NCBI RefSeq assembly: GCF_030272615.1
Contig: NC_081406.1
Span: forward strand, 480,224,900-480,288,899
Length of the DNA stretch: 64,000 nt
Reading direction: 5' to 3'
Source: Cryptomeria japonica
Lineage: Eukaryota; Streptophyta; Pinopsida; Cupressales; Cupressaceae
Position numbers and translations under genes: made by a program
In this document: positions 11,514 through 24,334 of the stretch, in pieces
How the letters are laid out: each line of letters opens with the position of its first letter
Numbering within the stretch: position 1 is the first letter of the stretch
The notes under the pieces: generated by a model
What the model was told of the DNA's origin: nothing
What the model saw: the letters and a program-made list of their open reading frames with translations, nothing else
Databases searched by the model: none

Positions 11514-12165
11514 AAAAAAACTTATTACAAGTCTGAATTAGGGTTTCTTTGAGAGTCTTCCTTAGGGCCTGGTTTTGCTCTTGTTGCTAATTGGGTCTTG
11601 CTTGGTGAGTGAGTATCATTCTTGAAGGTCCAAGCTAGGTCAAGTTGGTGAGTGATAAAGTCTGGAATGTCATCCTGATCTTCAAATGCCCTGAAATTTG
11701 GCTAAGTCTGGAATGTCCTAATCCTGAAATTTGACTAAGTCTGGAAAACTGAAGAATCCTCCAAAAACTAGATTTTGCAATATAACTCCTGGAGGCCCAA
11801 AACCACTCTCAAACATCCTGACAATATATATGGAATATAACTTAAAGTATTCTTATACTTAAATGTTATATTCCATAAAATAATCCTGACGGAGAGACCA
11901 AAATGTCAAATTTCCAAAAAAACTTATTACTTTTTAAAATGTTTTTTTTTGGGTCATTTTATTAACTCAGCCAGTAGCCGAGTCTGGGGCTCAGGACTCG
12001 GCGAGTCTGGCAATTTTGAGCCAAAATCGCCAACTCGGCAAGTCTGGCGAGTTTACTCTCCAGACTCGGCCAAGTCCGAGTCCGAGCCCCTGGGACTCGT
12101 TTGGCCTGACTCGGACTCGGACTTGCTGAGTTTGGGCGATTTCGGGTGAGTCTCGTTTCTCTAAA

Positions 12166-14853
12166 TATATAATCATAAATAATATAGAATAAAAATTATA
12201 AGTATAATATATAAATAGAAGTAACCAACAGAAATAAAATTTAATATTAATAAAAAATAAACATAAAACTAGTGTTCCATGGGGAGGTGTCCCCTTCAAA
12301 GTTCCAGCTTTTTCAGGGTCGGAACTCCCTGGGATGTGGTGACTTTGCGGAAACATCCTCTGGCCATTCCACCACCAACACTGCTTGTTAGGGGATGTTC
12401 CTGAGATGTCTCCCTTAAAGTGGGGATGTTTCTAGGATGTTCTTCTGTTTTGGAGGACTGCAAGAAGAGGGATGCCCCTAGGACTCTTAGGGGTCTTTTT
12501 GGTGTCCCTCAAATGCACCAGAAACTGCCAGCCATCCCCTCTGTCAAACAGCTAAAAAAATGTTTTTTTTAAAGATAAGCAGACATTTTTTTAATTTTCA
12601 GGTCACTAATCCTAACCCTAATGGTTTATGAATCCCACCCACATCCGCACTCACAAAAAGCTAGTAAATAAAGATCCCAGCCTCACTCCAAATCAATTTC
12701 AAGTTTCAACAGCAAGCTGTAAGAGTGAGAAAGGCTGCAAAAGTGAGAACATTAGGATAGGAAAAGTGAGAACATTAGGAATGGAAAATTGAATGTGAAA
12801 ATCTAGGCACTTGGTTCCCCCTTTCCCCTAGCCAGCCATGCCCCCCCGGACGTCCCCTCCACCATCTCCAGATCTTGGCCCTTGGTGCCCTTGTCCTTGT
12901 GCTCCACTGTCCCCACTTTCAAGACTCTGTAAAACATATGAATAAAACTAGTAATAAATAAATTAAATTAAAAAAACTGAAAATTTTAAAATTATAAAGC
13001 AGAAAGCTTTTATCTAAAAGGATTAAAGAATGAAACAAATTATATTAAAAATTTTACACTTAAATGTTGAAGTTTGAAACTTAAACCTCATGAATCTAGA
13101 CAATGGTGTGAATGCAGCTCGAAATACAGGGAAATGAAGAATCTATATAGGTGTAACAGCAGAGAGGATTTAACAACAGAGAGGAGGAGAAGACATCATC
13201 TTTCTCTTAGTCATGTAGATACTGAAAGTTCACATGTATTCCCAGCTCCTTAATGCCTACTATGAAATAGTTGATGACAAATGCGAGGTGGGGGCAACTC
13301 TGCAGAAAGGCAGTGTTCACATCCCTATCAGAACAACAGTTGACCTTTCTTTTTGCTTCTATTGGGATGGACCCATAGGAAACCTGTTGTACCTTGGCTG
13401 GACCTTGGGTGAACCTGGGGCCATCCTGATCCTGTATCCAGGATTAACTATCTGAACCCAGTAACATAGCTATCAGTACCTGTGCTCAGCAACAAAAATA
13501 CAAGACCAAAGTATACAACACCTGCACATGCCTCACACAAGTAATCTTGTATCTTAGGACTTCATTAATGGCTGCACTGAAAGACTAAAAGACAAGGTCA
13601 ATGTTTACAACACCTGCTAATACCTCACTCATGTTAGTAACCAAAATGCAATTGGTTTGTCATGAGTGGAGATCATCACCTGACTACCTTTTGTAGATGA
13701 GCATGCTTGTCATTCATTGCCAAATGCCATCACTAAATTGGGACACTCAGCAATAACAAGTTAGCATTCAAAATAAATCAAATAACTTCACAGCAATTGT
13801 GATCAATTCATACCATTTCCTTTTATATTGTGATAATGTAGTTTTTTTATGCAGGCCTAAATTTAACATTTAGGGAATGGGCTTGAGAATTTATGACATA
13901 AATAAACATGAAGACAGTAGCAGACAAATTATATCTACCTACTGCTTTCAGCTTACAACAAGTTTGAAGGCAAAATTACGGACATCAAAGATAAAGGAAT
14001 CAGAATTTAGAAGCTAACATTTTGTATAATCTGATTTAAACCTGTCATTTCTTCTTCAGTCCATTTATATTTGAGATGAAGATGCAGAGTCCTCAGTGTT
14101 CAGAACTTGGCAGTCATTTCATTCCACTTCTACTTGATTTTACTGCATTTAATTTAGATACTGTTGCTTATGAAAAAGGATAGCAAACTAACCATGCTTT
14201 CTGGGTTATGGCTTGAGTTTAACCACCCATTGATTGAGGCATCATCAACCAGTCTTTTGGGGAGTGGTTTCCTATCAATCATCAACTGACTGTGGACATC
14301 ATCAAATAAGTCATCAAACCTTATTTCTGGCTGTGTTTTAGATCCCTTAGATGTTGGGTCTATTTAGCGTTGGAATCTTCATCTTTGCAAATTATGTGAG
14401 AAGTATAATCACAACAATTCTACAAAATTGTTTGCACTCATTTACTTAGAAGTCTTCACATATAGTAAAACTGAATTTGGGATGGATTAAACACAAATTT
14501 AGTAATAAGATGCATTTAAGTAAATGTCACTTTAATATATGTCAAAGACCAATTTCTCACAGTGTTATCCAAGATTCCAATGAGGTTTCTTGGTGAAGAT
14601 TGTCTCATTTATGGGGAAATGGATGTCTTGTGAGTAGTGGGATGGGGATGAGGCATCCCCCCATTGTCCCCTAGATGCCATGTCCAATAGGGCTTGTCCT
14701 AGGCAATTCCCTTGTTTTTGGGGACTGGAACATCTTGTTAGCAGAACTATATGGATGAAATGTACCCCTTCCATTCCCCTAGGTGCCACCCTCAAAGGGG
14801 GGCATCCCTGAGATCTCTTGTAAAACTAGGGACATCCTTGGGGATGTTCTTCT
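12166..14853. other. Gene-free repeat-derived DNA
   Basis: Two segments with alternating GGGGATGT and CATCCCC-type sequence (about 12277-12500 and 14640-14853) are similar in direct orientation, suggesting two copies of an old element; the hAT at 14862 landed in the second. A G/C-rich patch at 12830-12930 and A/T-rich DNA between them hold no supportable gene. Confidence 0.4.
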
Positions 14854-15754
14854 CTAGGGGGCTAGGTTACCGGTACGTCTAGGTTTTCCCCCAAATTCGG
14901 AAACGATTCGACTCGGATTCGGATTCGAATTGGAATCCTTGTGGAATTGAACAGGGTTCCTCCATTTTGTTCTTGAAATGTATCCGTGTTTTTACCCATG
15001 CATCCCGATGAATCCGATGTCGACGTGGTGTATTTCTGGCGTTTTTTGACGAATCTGCGTCACGCGCGAATTACGAGAGGTTTTTTTGTTGACTTTTGCA
15101 GAAGGAAAATGGGTCATGTAAACCCTAAAACAAAAAGAGAAAACGTATTTCCAATTTCTCTTTGGCGACAGCATAACTAGACAGAAAATGCATTGCGGAT
15201 GTCTTCAGCGACGACTCACAGGTGACGCAACTTCATTTGTCTTTGGTGACGGCTCATAGGCAACGACTCACAAGCGACGACAACGTCAATGACAGGCTCA
15301 GGCAATGACAGGCTCAGGTATGTACATTTTTAATTTCTTTCAAAAAATTTCTGTAGTTTGTTTATTAATATTTACCAGTTTGTTTATTATTTTAGAATCT
15401 ATTAGTATTTTTTAATCAATGAAAGGAAATATAAATTTGTTAATTAATGATAAATTTTTTTAATTTATATAAATAATAAATGTTAAATATTTAAATTCCA
15501 TTTAATGTGAAAATAGAATTATTCATAATTTTTAAGTAAACATATATATGATAATAATATTTTTACAAATTTTTAAATTACAAAATTGAAAATAGTTAAA
15601 ATAATAATAATACTAGCTTATTTTAAATATGAATATTTTAATTATTGTGTGATTTAGAAGTTTGTAAATATATTAATATCGTTATAGGTTACTTTCATAA
15701 TTATTAATAATTTCACTTTAAATTAAATTATTTTTAACTGTTGTAGATAGCATA

Positions 15755-17657
15755 ATGGCAACAACTGCTAGCTCTATTCCTCAATGGACTTTCAAAACCG
15801 ACCCAAATTCACATTTATTGAAATATGTCAAAATAATAGACCAAGTAAAAGGTGGTGGAACATTTAATTGGATATGCAACTTTTGTAGTGTGAAAAAAAC
15901 TAGCTCCTACAGCCATGTCAAAGCCCATTTTTGTGCCATTCCCCAACAAGGAGTCAAACCATGTCCAAGAAAGGATGGAAATGGGTTGCCACCTCAACAA
16001 ATAGTAGGATATATTAGAGAGCAAGAGGAAGCAGATGCAATAGTTGGTAATGCCTCAAAACATCCTTTGTTGAAAGGAAGAGGAAGTAGATCAAAGAGGC
16101 CCCCTACTTCTCCATCTCATAGTAATTTTTCTGATATCATGGTAGAGAGCCACCCATTCTTGGGCACAATTGATGAAGAAGAACTTGTTATTGTGAAGAG
16201 AAGCAGGGGACCATTAGAGAGAGCATTTAAGAATGATGCTAGAGAGATTGCAGATCAATCCGTTGGAAGATGTCTATATGCAAATGGTTTGTCATTTAAT
16301 GTGGTACGATCACTATATTGGTAGGATATGTTGAGAAGGGTAAATGAGGATCCACAAGGGTACATAGGGCCAGGTTATGAGAAGGTGCGTAGCACCTTAC
16401 TATCAAAGGATGTAAAAAGCATAGACAATGCACTGGCTCCCATTAGAAATTCGTGAAAACAAACAGGGGTGTCCATTTCTGATGGATGGAAGGATACCAA
16501 AAATCGGCCATTAATTAATGTAATTGCAGTGTGCCCTAAAGGGGCAATGTTTTTGAAAGTTGTGGATTGTGAGGGATAGGTGAAGCATGCACAATTTAAT
16601 GCTAACATCCTTATACAATGCATTTAGGATGTGGGACCTCAAAATGTTGTCCAAGTAATAACGGACAATGCAAAGAATTGGAGAGTTGTAGGTATGTTGA
16701 CTGAGACACGGTTTGAACATATATATTGGACACCTTGTGCTGTCCACTCTCTCAACCTCATGCTACAAATGTTGGGTAAGAAAATAAATTGGATCAAACA
16801 AATCTATGTTGAGGCTGAAGAGATCCAAATGTTCATCACAAACCATAGCATTTCATAGGCCATTTTCAGATCATTTTCACAGTTGGAGTTGCTAAAGGTA
16901 ATTGAAACACTTCAATTTTAAAAATTTACATTTCACTTTGGTAATCACTAACTTATTTTTTAAATTTGATCATGTCTTCTTTGTATTTTAATTTTCTTTT
17001 TTAATTTTTGAATAGGTTGTTGAGACTTGATTTGCATCCAACACAATTGTCTTGAGGCGACTTGTGAAGGTGTGGGAGCCACTTGCTAGCATGGTAATTA
17101 GTCAAAGTTGGTCTCTATGGAGGCAATCCAATACTGAAAGGGCAACAAAAGTAAAGCACACGATCCTAGATGACACTTATTGGGAACAAGTGGAATATCT
17201 TTTGAGTTTCACTGAGCCCATCATGAGTATGATCCGCTATATTGACATGGATCACCCATGCTTGGGAGAGGTATACGATGGCATTGACTCGATGATTGAG
17301 CAAATGAAAGTCATCATCAATGCAAAAGTGCAAGATCCCGAAGAAACTTTCTTCAAAGAGGTTCAGTCAATTTGTGTTGAGCGGTGGAACAAAATGACCA
17401 CCCCACTACATCTTCTTGCATTTGCATTGACTCCCAAATTTTATAGTGATGAAATGCTTGCTAAGCCATCAAGGGTACCACAATATAGAGATTCAGAAGT
17501 CAGTGAAGGGTGTAGGACAACACTTACTAAACTCTTCCCCGATTCTGAAATGGAGGATTTAATGACAAGTGAGTTTGCTGATTTTGTAGCCTCCAATGGT
17601 CAAAGTGTTTCCGCTCTCCGTGACAAGTATAAGAAGGATGCTCATGCTTGGTGGTAA
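15755..17657 (+). pseudogene. hAT transposase, BED finger and catalytic-core part
   Basis: The ATG at 15755 opens 189 codons. Residues ~45-65 form a BED-type zinc finger (C-x2-C followed by H-x3-H, CNFC...HVKAH). After a TAG at 16322-16324 the frame continues with the core: VSISDGWKDTKNRPLINV and, at 16635-16690, QVITDNAKNWRVVG, the usual D-containing RNase-H-like strands, then WTPCAVHSLNLML. An intron of ~115 bp (about 16900-17015, acceptor AATAG) precedes the helical domain. Stops at 16322, 16456, 16579, 16626, 16857 and 17028 show it is dead. The frame is finally cut by the LTR at 17658, where a TAC codon has become TAA in one copy of the target duplication. Confidence 0.8.
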
Positions 17658-17690
17658 TGTTGTCCTCATTTTTGTTTCCAAAAATGAAGG
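17658..17690. repeat. Terminal hairpin of the 17658 giant LTR
   Basis: CCTCATTTTTG, a 4-nt loop and CAAAAATGAAGG form a near-perfect stem just inside the LTR start, followed by ACC. It matches in position the CCCCATT/AATGGGG hairpins of the 9337 and 32298 LTR ends. Confidence 0.5.
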
Positions 17691-19742
17691 ACCACTACGC
17701 TGAAATTTTTATGAAAAAATGAAAAATTTTACTCTATGGCACGCTTCCCGAGGCAGAATTTCGACCAATCCTTAGACTGGCTTAATCCTCAGTCCATTCT
17801 CGAACTATGTTTCGAATTTCGTCCAATTCTGGGTTCGTTTGCTATGCCTTTCCTTCAATTTCGGGTTTTAAAACCTCGACTGCAGGTGGAGAATTTTCTT
17901 CAAACTGCAAGTTTTAATGATATTCATTGTTTTGGTCTTTGTAGGGGAATTTTTGACCAATTACATGTGCACTTTTATTTCAAATATGTTAATTGTAATT
18001 TATTTTAAGTTTCCCCTTTGTTGTTTTTATCTTTTTATTGTTTTTTGGTCATTTTTAGTTAAAATAGGGATTTTTTGTCTCAACTGCAAGTAAACTTGCA
18101 TTTTGGTCAAAAAACCCCTACTTTAATGGTTTTTACATGTAATAGGGATTTTAAATCCCCATTACATATGTGCAAGTGTTTCTAACTTGTTGTAGGGATT
18201 TTATTTCCCTTTTACAAGTATTTTTAAACTTGCAGTTTGCTCCAAAAAACCCAATTTTGCCTTGCAAGTGCTTTTTTGTGAATTTTAAAACTTGTCATTT
18301 GTCTTAAAAATCCCGATTTTGGCTTGATAAGTGAAAAAGTAAAAAATAAAACTTGTCATTTGTCTTAAAAAACCCGATTTTGGCTTGATAAGTGAAAAAG
18401 TAAAAATAAAACTTGTTATTTTCTCCCCAAAACCCGATTTGCTTGATTTTGGGCAATTCGAACTTGTCATTTGTCTTCTAAAACCCGATTTGCATGAAAA
18501 ATGGATTTGTTGAAGATGTCAAAGCGATTTTTTGGGGAGATTTGCTAGAGATGCAAGGCGTTTAGGATTCTATCCTATTCTCATGCATTTACAAACACAT
18601 TTTTCGCTATTTAGAGTTTATTGTTATTGGTTTTTGGTGCCAAATCAGCAAAACGTGGTTCTTTTAATCCACTTTTTGGGCGTTTTTTCTCCACTCTCCT
18701 AAATCGTTTTGCCCTTTCCTACCTAGGCGTGGAGGGTGGGAGGATTTTCGAGCCATTTAATGATGCCGTTGGAGTTTGAAATGGTGGCCACGTTTTTCAC
18801 GTGATTCCCTTTGGCTGCGTTTTTCAACATTTGGCATCATTCCTTCTTCTTCCTCCTTAGGCGTTTTGCTCTAATCCACTTGGATGCACTCTCTCATTGG
18901 CATTTTGGTCCTCCAAGTTTGGGATTGCTGCTACATTTATTAGTTTGGGGCATTTTTGCAAAAAAAGGGATAAGGGTTTGGCTTCCCGGATTGCTGCTTT
19001 TTACCGGTTTTGCTTCTTCATTCCAAGAATTGTTGCATTATTGGAGAAGCATTTGCATTTTTAAGAAAGGTATGTTCTCTTTCTTTTCTTCCCTTCATTT
19101 TATTATTTTCTTGTTTTCTTTATTTTTCATTATTAGTTGCATTTTTGGCATGTGTTGTTCTTCCCCCAAAATTGGTTTTTGTGAAAGGAAATTTTTGTTC
19201 TTCCCCTTGGTATGCAATTGTTGAGTTGCATTGTTCTTCTCAAAATTTCCTCCTTACTTGTATTCGGGATTTTTAATCTCGATTACAAGTTCGCTGGAAA
19301 TTCTTGTTCTTCCCCTACGGTTAAGGAATTTAACCATTTTTGGTTAAAATTCCAAGTTGAAAAGTGTGAAATACCCCTCCCTTGCAAATTCGGGTTTTAA
19401 AAACCGGATTACATGTTGAAGAGTTCTTCCCATTTTCATGAAAATGACTTTTCCGGATTTTCCCATTTCTATCCATTCATGTTCCATTTCCATCATTTCC
19501 CGCAAGTCAAAATCTCATTTTTCCTCCATTTCTCCATTTTCGAATTTACAAGTGTACTTGTATTCAGGTTTTAAAACCCCGATTGCATGTATGTGCTTTC
19601 CAACTTGTATACTTGCGAAAGTTCTCCCAAGATCCGAAATTGGTCAAAGTCAAGATTTTCCCATTTCTACATATTTTCCCTCTTCCTCTCTCAAAACCGT
19701 GAAATTCAGAAACCAAAGTTTTACCCATTTGAAGAAGGAAGA
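17691..19742. other. Upstream U3-like region of the giant LTR
   Basis: Long T-rich, A-poor leader with scattered palindromic GGGATTTTAAATCCC-type and ACTTGCAAGT-type motifs and one tandem repeat (18287-18480). Short ORFs here look like chance. The ORF that follows starts at 19743. Confidence 0.45.
18287..18480. repeat. Tandem repeat, ~61 bp x 3
   Basis: Three consecutive copies begin AAAACTTGTCATTTGTC and include CCCGATTTTGGCTTGATAAG. Copies 1 and 2 are almost identical and the third is degenerate and shortened. Confidence 0.7.
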
Positions 19743-22700
19743 ATGATATTTGCAGCTGACTATGATGTTGCCTTAACTCTTTTAAGTCTTCATCACAGCA
19801 TTCCAGGTTCACAATCAGTGTCAGATTTGCCGACATCTCCAACTCCAAAGAAAATGAAATACAAATATGACAAATACCAGAATGAGGTTGCACCTTCCCA
19901 AGTTTCTTCTCCTTTGGATCGCATCAGGGACACGGAGATAGGGCACATTGATATGGCAGAATTCATCAACAGGGTAGAAGATCCACAGGATAACAACTTG
20001 CAGCGGCTGTTGGACAGCCATATCCATCATGCATCTTCTTTCCCAGTGGCTGCCCTAGAACTTGAGTTTGTTCTTGCATGCGCCCATCATTTTGACAAGG
20101 AGTCAAGAGTCATCAAAAATGATGATGGTGAAGCTATAATTCGTCTTGATGCAGATACAATCGAGAAGGTCTTCAAAATACTTCCTGCACCTGTTTATAT
20201 GGAAATCACCAAAGAAAGTGCAGCAGAGTATTATGTGAAAAGGGAAAAAGATTGCAAGCGACACATCAATAGGTGGATCCAAGAGCCACGACCTTCCTTC
20301 TCAAGGTGGACCAAGTTGTACCGTTGTGATTTCAAGTGGGAGATGGGAGACACCATCACTCTTCTCAGGTAGGATGATGGGCCTTGAGCACTCCAATGTC
20401 TTTGAGCCATGGATGTATCAATTCATTATGTTCATACGGCAGTCACATCACATTTCATGGGGTGAAGTCATCAGCGATGCTTTGTGCGAACAACTTGCAG
20501 CAGTTCCTACCACCATAACCTTCTTCATGAATTCTTATTTGGTATATTTAGCAGCATCACTTAGACACTTTCCAGGTCTTTCTACCAAGGGTGATCGCTC
20601 GCTTATACCAGTTTGGGAATATTATTACCAGTTGCCATTGAAACCCAACGGACTGCATTTTAGAAGGGTCTAAGACGCATTCTTCGGATATTTCATGTGT
20701 CAGTTTGACATGGATCTCAGGAACAAAAGAGTATTAGATGAGGCATGCGTCAAAGTGTCTGAATATGGGTGTTTGTTCCTGCTATTTCCCACCTTCACCT
20801 ATATGAGGATTGGATGCTATGATGGTCAGCCATACATGCTTCCAAGATACCCAACCGATAAGATAATTCTTATGGAGTTGGGAAGACAGATCATGGCTGT
20901 TCATACTTTTCACTTTGCTAGACACAAGGTTGGAATGGGGATCTCTACCACAAACCCTTTGAAAATTGGTCGATACTCCCTTGTCACATCTGTAAAGGCT
21001 AAGGCCATGGAGGCTGAATTGCAGGAAATCAAGCTTAAGAGGTTCAAACCTAGAGCTGATTTTGATTATAGAGGTATGAAGGAGAAGATCAAGAAATCCT
21101 TTGTGCATGTCCATCGCATTGAAGACATTTGGGTAGATCTCCGCACAGAAGCCGAAGTTCTGAAGATGGATTACTGCAGGCTCACTGTTGAGCAGATTGT
21201 TGACTTGAACTTGGCGGATATCCCACAAGGGATGATCGATGACGGGCATATACTTGATCCTGAATACACTTCACGGAGGGTTGAGGAAGCTCCACTTCCT
21301 TTGATCCAATGGTCACACAAGGACTGCGTCTCCATCCTTGACAGATTTCAGCCTATCTTGGCCAACACTAATGCATGGCTGAAAAGTAATGCTGTTAGAC
21401 TTATCAAAATCAAGGTTGGTAAAGAAGATGATTCTATAGAGCCTCTTGGACGGAAGTCTGAGTTTCAGATTGATAACAAGGAGGGTGCTTCATCTTCGGG
21501 CACAAGGATCAAGTTACGAGTCAGTTGTGCAATAGTGCTTCCTCCTGAGGAGATGACTATTCGTGGGAAGGAGAAATCACGGTTCCATGTTCGGGTGATC
21601 GATCTGGATAATCCAGAAGAGGGGCATCAATCTGATGATGCACCTAAGTCTCCAGTTTCAGACTCGCCTCATGAGGTCATTCCTCCAGTTTCCATTGAGA
21701 CGCCTCTTTCTCCTCCTGATTTGCTCGTAGATGAGTCTCCTCAGAATGTAGTTCCCATTTCAGCATACGAGCCTTCTCCTGATCAACAACAAGAAAGTGT
21801 GTTGAAAGTTCCTGAAGATAATCCCACTTGCATTCAGTTATCAGAAATTGATACTTCCACTTCTGGTTTTGAAGAATTCATGAGGCAATCTTCATGTCCA
21901 TTGGTAATCGAGCAAACCTTGGTCGTTGTTCAAACAGATATTCCTCCCAGGGTGACCACGGTAATTCAAACAGAAACTGCTTCTCCTTCACCTACGGTTG
22001 CTACTGGAAGTGAGTTGATGACTTTGCCTCCATGGCTTAGTTCTTTCACCCCGAAAAGGAAGAAGCAAGAGATCTCACCTGATGCCTTTGACTACCAACA
22101 ACTCAAATAGTCCAGATCCAAAGTTTCTAAGAAGGCCAAGACTATCTCTAGGGTAACTGTTGATAATAACAAGATGAAAATAGCTGAAATTGTGGAACCT
22201 ATTGCAGATAAGCCACTTGATGAAATGTCAACTGCTGATTATAAGGTTACGAGGATAGAATTGGGCAAGCAAACACATGAGGTCATTAAACATGATGCTC
22301 AGTTTTCTGTTGCTTCACTGGTGCAAAGGTGTGACGATCTTCTTGCGAAGAAAGACAAGCTAGAAGAGGAAAACCGACAGCTTATGGCAGCCATTCATAA
22401 AATTACAAAACCTGTTGCTGAAGGGAATAACTCCATAGGTTCTTCTGGTTCCCAAGAATCGATTCGTGGAGTGGAAAGGGCTTCTCAGAAAGTACAAGCA
22501 CTGGATTCCTGGGTTGATCAGCTTCATGATCAATGTGTACAAGTAGTAAAAGACATTTTTCAAATAATGTCTAAGTTGGAAACCATTGAGGAGAAACTGG
22601 ATCAGACTTCTAACACTTTCAAAAAGAATCTGGAAAGTGTTGAGAAAAGTCTGGCAATCTGGCATACCATGCCCCAACAACAGCTGAGTATTTTGCAAGA

Positions 22701-23145
22701 GAACGCCATCATCTCTTCCAGGGTCGTGTACTTGGAATTTGAAGAACTCATGGAAAACAAGACCCTTGTTCTTATATCCCTCATTGAGGAGATCGGTGAT
22801 GCAAGGAGATTTTAGGATGAAGTTTATCGAGGTATTGTCTCACATTGTGAAAGGGCCTCTTGCAATATAGTAAGTCAGGATAGAGAGCTGATCCCAGAAG
22901 AAGAGGTTCTTGCTGATTTACAGATGAGGATTCATAATGAATGGAGGAGCGAACAATTCTCGGCAGCTTCAATTCAAGCATTGATGAAACACCAAGCCTT
23001 TTTGCATGAGATCCCGTCTATCCTGGATAAAAACAATTCCGCGCTCCTCCGCTGTCACGACACTATTGTGAAGACTATGGTTGTTGCCAAGAACACCCAT
23101 GAACCGAATCCCGAGGAACTACAAGCGAGCATCCAGAAATTTTAA
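19743..23145 (+). pseudogene. LTR-borne accessory ORF (putative plant transposon protein type)
   Basis: ATG at 19743 follows a purine-rich tract. The frame is open to a single shift near 20340-20370, then continues in the next frame to 23145, broken only by TAA 20671, TAG 22108 and TAG 22813. The N-terminal ~450 residues form a globular domain with AIIRLDADTIEKVFKILP and, further on, FEPWMYQFIMFIRQSHHISW. This resembles the first domain of the ORF at 48957-50090 (RITVSFTAGEFTRVFGIP). Next comes a Pro/Ser/Glu-rich disordered segment (21560-22080), then a Lys/Glu coiled coil (22174-23145). I know similar plant proteins only as uncharacterised transposon-associated proteins and propose no reaction. 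The only visible decay is three stops and one shift, which suggests moderate age. Confidence 0.6.
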
Positions 23146-24334
23146 GGATTCGTGTCTTCACAAAATGCAACTTAAGTGTTTTTCAACACTTAGTTGGATT
23201 TTCCCTCTTTTGTAATCTTTAGTTGTAATTTTGTTTTGACAAGTTACATGTAAAAATAATTTTTGTAAAATGCAAGTTACACATTACTTGCGCTTTTGTA
23301 ATTACATGTAAAACAACTACAAGTTGTGTCCGATTAGGACTGTAGTTGGAATAAGTCTTAGTTAGTTAGAGTAACTCTTAGTTAGTTAATGAAGTCTCAG
23401 TTATTTATTGAATGAGTCTTGGTGGTTGAGAGAATCTCTCAAGTTAGTTAGGATCCTCCCACCTTTTTCTCAAGGCTCCTCTTCTATAAATACTTGAGGA
23501 GTCCATTGTAATTATGATCTTTTGGAAAGCAAGCAAAAACTCTGCCAAATTTACAACAACAATGGTCTTTTGGAAAGCAAGCAAAAACTCTGTCAAATTT
23601 ACAGCAAGAAGTCTTTGAGCTTATATATGTGAATTGAAGGTTTTGAAGAATAATAAAGAAGGATTACTCAAGTTTTGAGTCTTTGAGCTACATGTTTGAG
23701 TTTGAATCTTTTTATTTCTTCTATGCAAAGTGTTTCTAAAGGAGCTTAGTCCAATCTGATTTGAAGTCTTTGAGCTGCAAGTGGAGAAGATTAATTAAAA
23801 TAGGAAAATCTCTAGAAGGAGCAGCAAGTCTTTGAGCTTGCGTCTATTCTTGAGGAAAATTACTGTTTGATAAAAAATAGCAGCAAGTCTTTGAGCTCGC
23901 ATTAGTTCTTGTCTTTGTGTTAAAAGGATAAATCATTTCAGTCTTTGAGCTATTGTCTTTTATTCGTTGTAAATTTAGTATAGCAAAGGGTAGATAGGAC
24001 TTCCAATAGTCAAGTCTTTGAGCTTGATATTGCTGTCCCGTCCCGAAGGAAGTGACGGAAGTTTTTGCGCTTTCAGGAAACTTCATTTCCTTTCTCTCAT
24101 TTCACTTGAAAGTAGTTACTGCTGTTCATATTCAATCGCTATTCTTTTCTGTGAAGAGAAAAGGATATTGTCTTTCTTGAAGGAAGAAGGAAGACTGTTG
24201 TACCATCCTATTTTTATTTCAGTTTTAGTTAGATAGGGGGAGCCTTCCCTTAATTAGGAGAGTTTTTACTCGTGTGCTGTGGTTGAAACCACAATTTTGT
24301 ATATTTCTTCAAGTGTACAAAATTTTCAACCAAC
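23146..24334 (+). other. Promoter and 3' part of the giant LTR
   Basis: Between the ORF stop and the LTR end lie the TATA box (23484) and a set of short repeats of the phrase AGTCTTTGAGCT (seven or more copies between 23610 and 24030). The terminal CA is at 24333-24334. A purine run GAAGGAAGAAGGAAG occurs at 24178-24192. Confidence 0.55.
23484..23493 (+). promoter_or_regulatory. TATA box of the 17658-24334 LTR
   Basis: CTATAAATAC lies 340 bp after the ORF stop and 841 bp before the terminus, the same spacing class as the other giant LTRs here. Confidence 0.45.

Larger units (their letters stand above)
10690..12165 (-). mobile_element. Decayed hAT-like element with inverted ACTCGG-repeat flanks
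   Basis: Two blocks rich in the hexamer ACTCGG (10703-10795 and, inverted, 11990-12165) face each other. Both are bordered by a GAAACG(G/A)GACTC sequence and A/T-rich outer DNA that is similar in inverted orientation. Between them a minus-strand transposase tail (11047-11350) is visible. This looks like an internally deleted hAT-type element with repeat-rich subterminal regions. Exact termini and an 8-bp TSD were not found, so the limits are approximate. Confidence 0.5.
17658..24334 (+). mobile_element. Giant LTR (6,677 bp) carrying a ~1,130-codon ORF
   Basis: The element starts TGTTGTCC and ends CAACCAACA. It is flanked by GGTAA (17653-17657) and GGTAC (24335-24339), a 5-bp duplication with one mutation; removing one copy restores the hAT reading frame. 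A TATA box (23484-23493) lies ~850 bp before the 3' end and an ORF (19743-23145) lies upstream of it. No pair of direct repeats, primer binding site, protease, reverse transcriptase or integrase was found inside. Best reading: a solo LTR of a large-LTR gypsy family whose U3 holds an ORF. A non-autonomous element with very short or degraded LTRs remains possible. Its 3' end (TGTACAAAATTTTCAACC) resembles the end of the giant LTR at 1923. Confidence 0.7.

Noticed and set aside
11949-12356. Ser/Glu/Gly-rich ORFs on both strands
   Set aside because: They are produced by ACTCGG repeats.
12830-12930. G/C-rich patch as a possible coding fragment
   Set aside because: Both strands give only low-complexity peptides with stops and no recognisable motif.
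15755-16324. First read as a host zinc-finger gene
   Set aside because: The downstream transposase core, TIRs and 8-bp target duplication show it is the BED domain of a hAT transposase.
24196-24334. Purine tract followed by TGTTGTACC as a possible short 3' LTR of the 17658 element
   Set aside because: The matching segment after 17658 diverges after about ten bases, so a 139-bp LTR pair is not supported.
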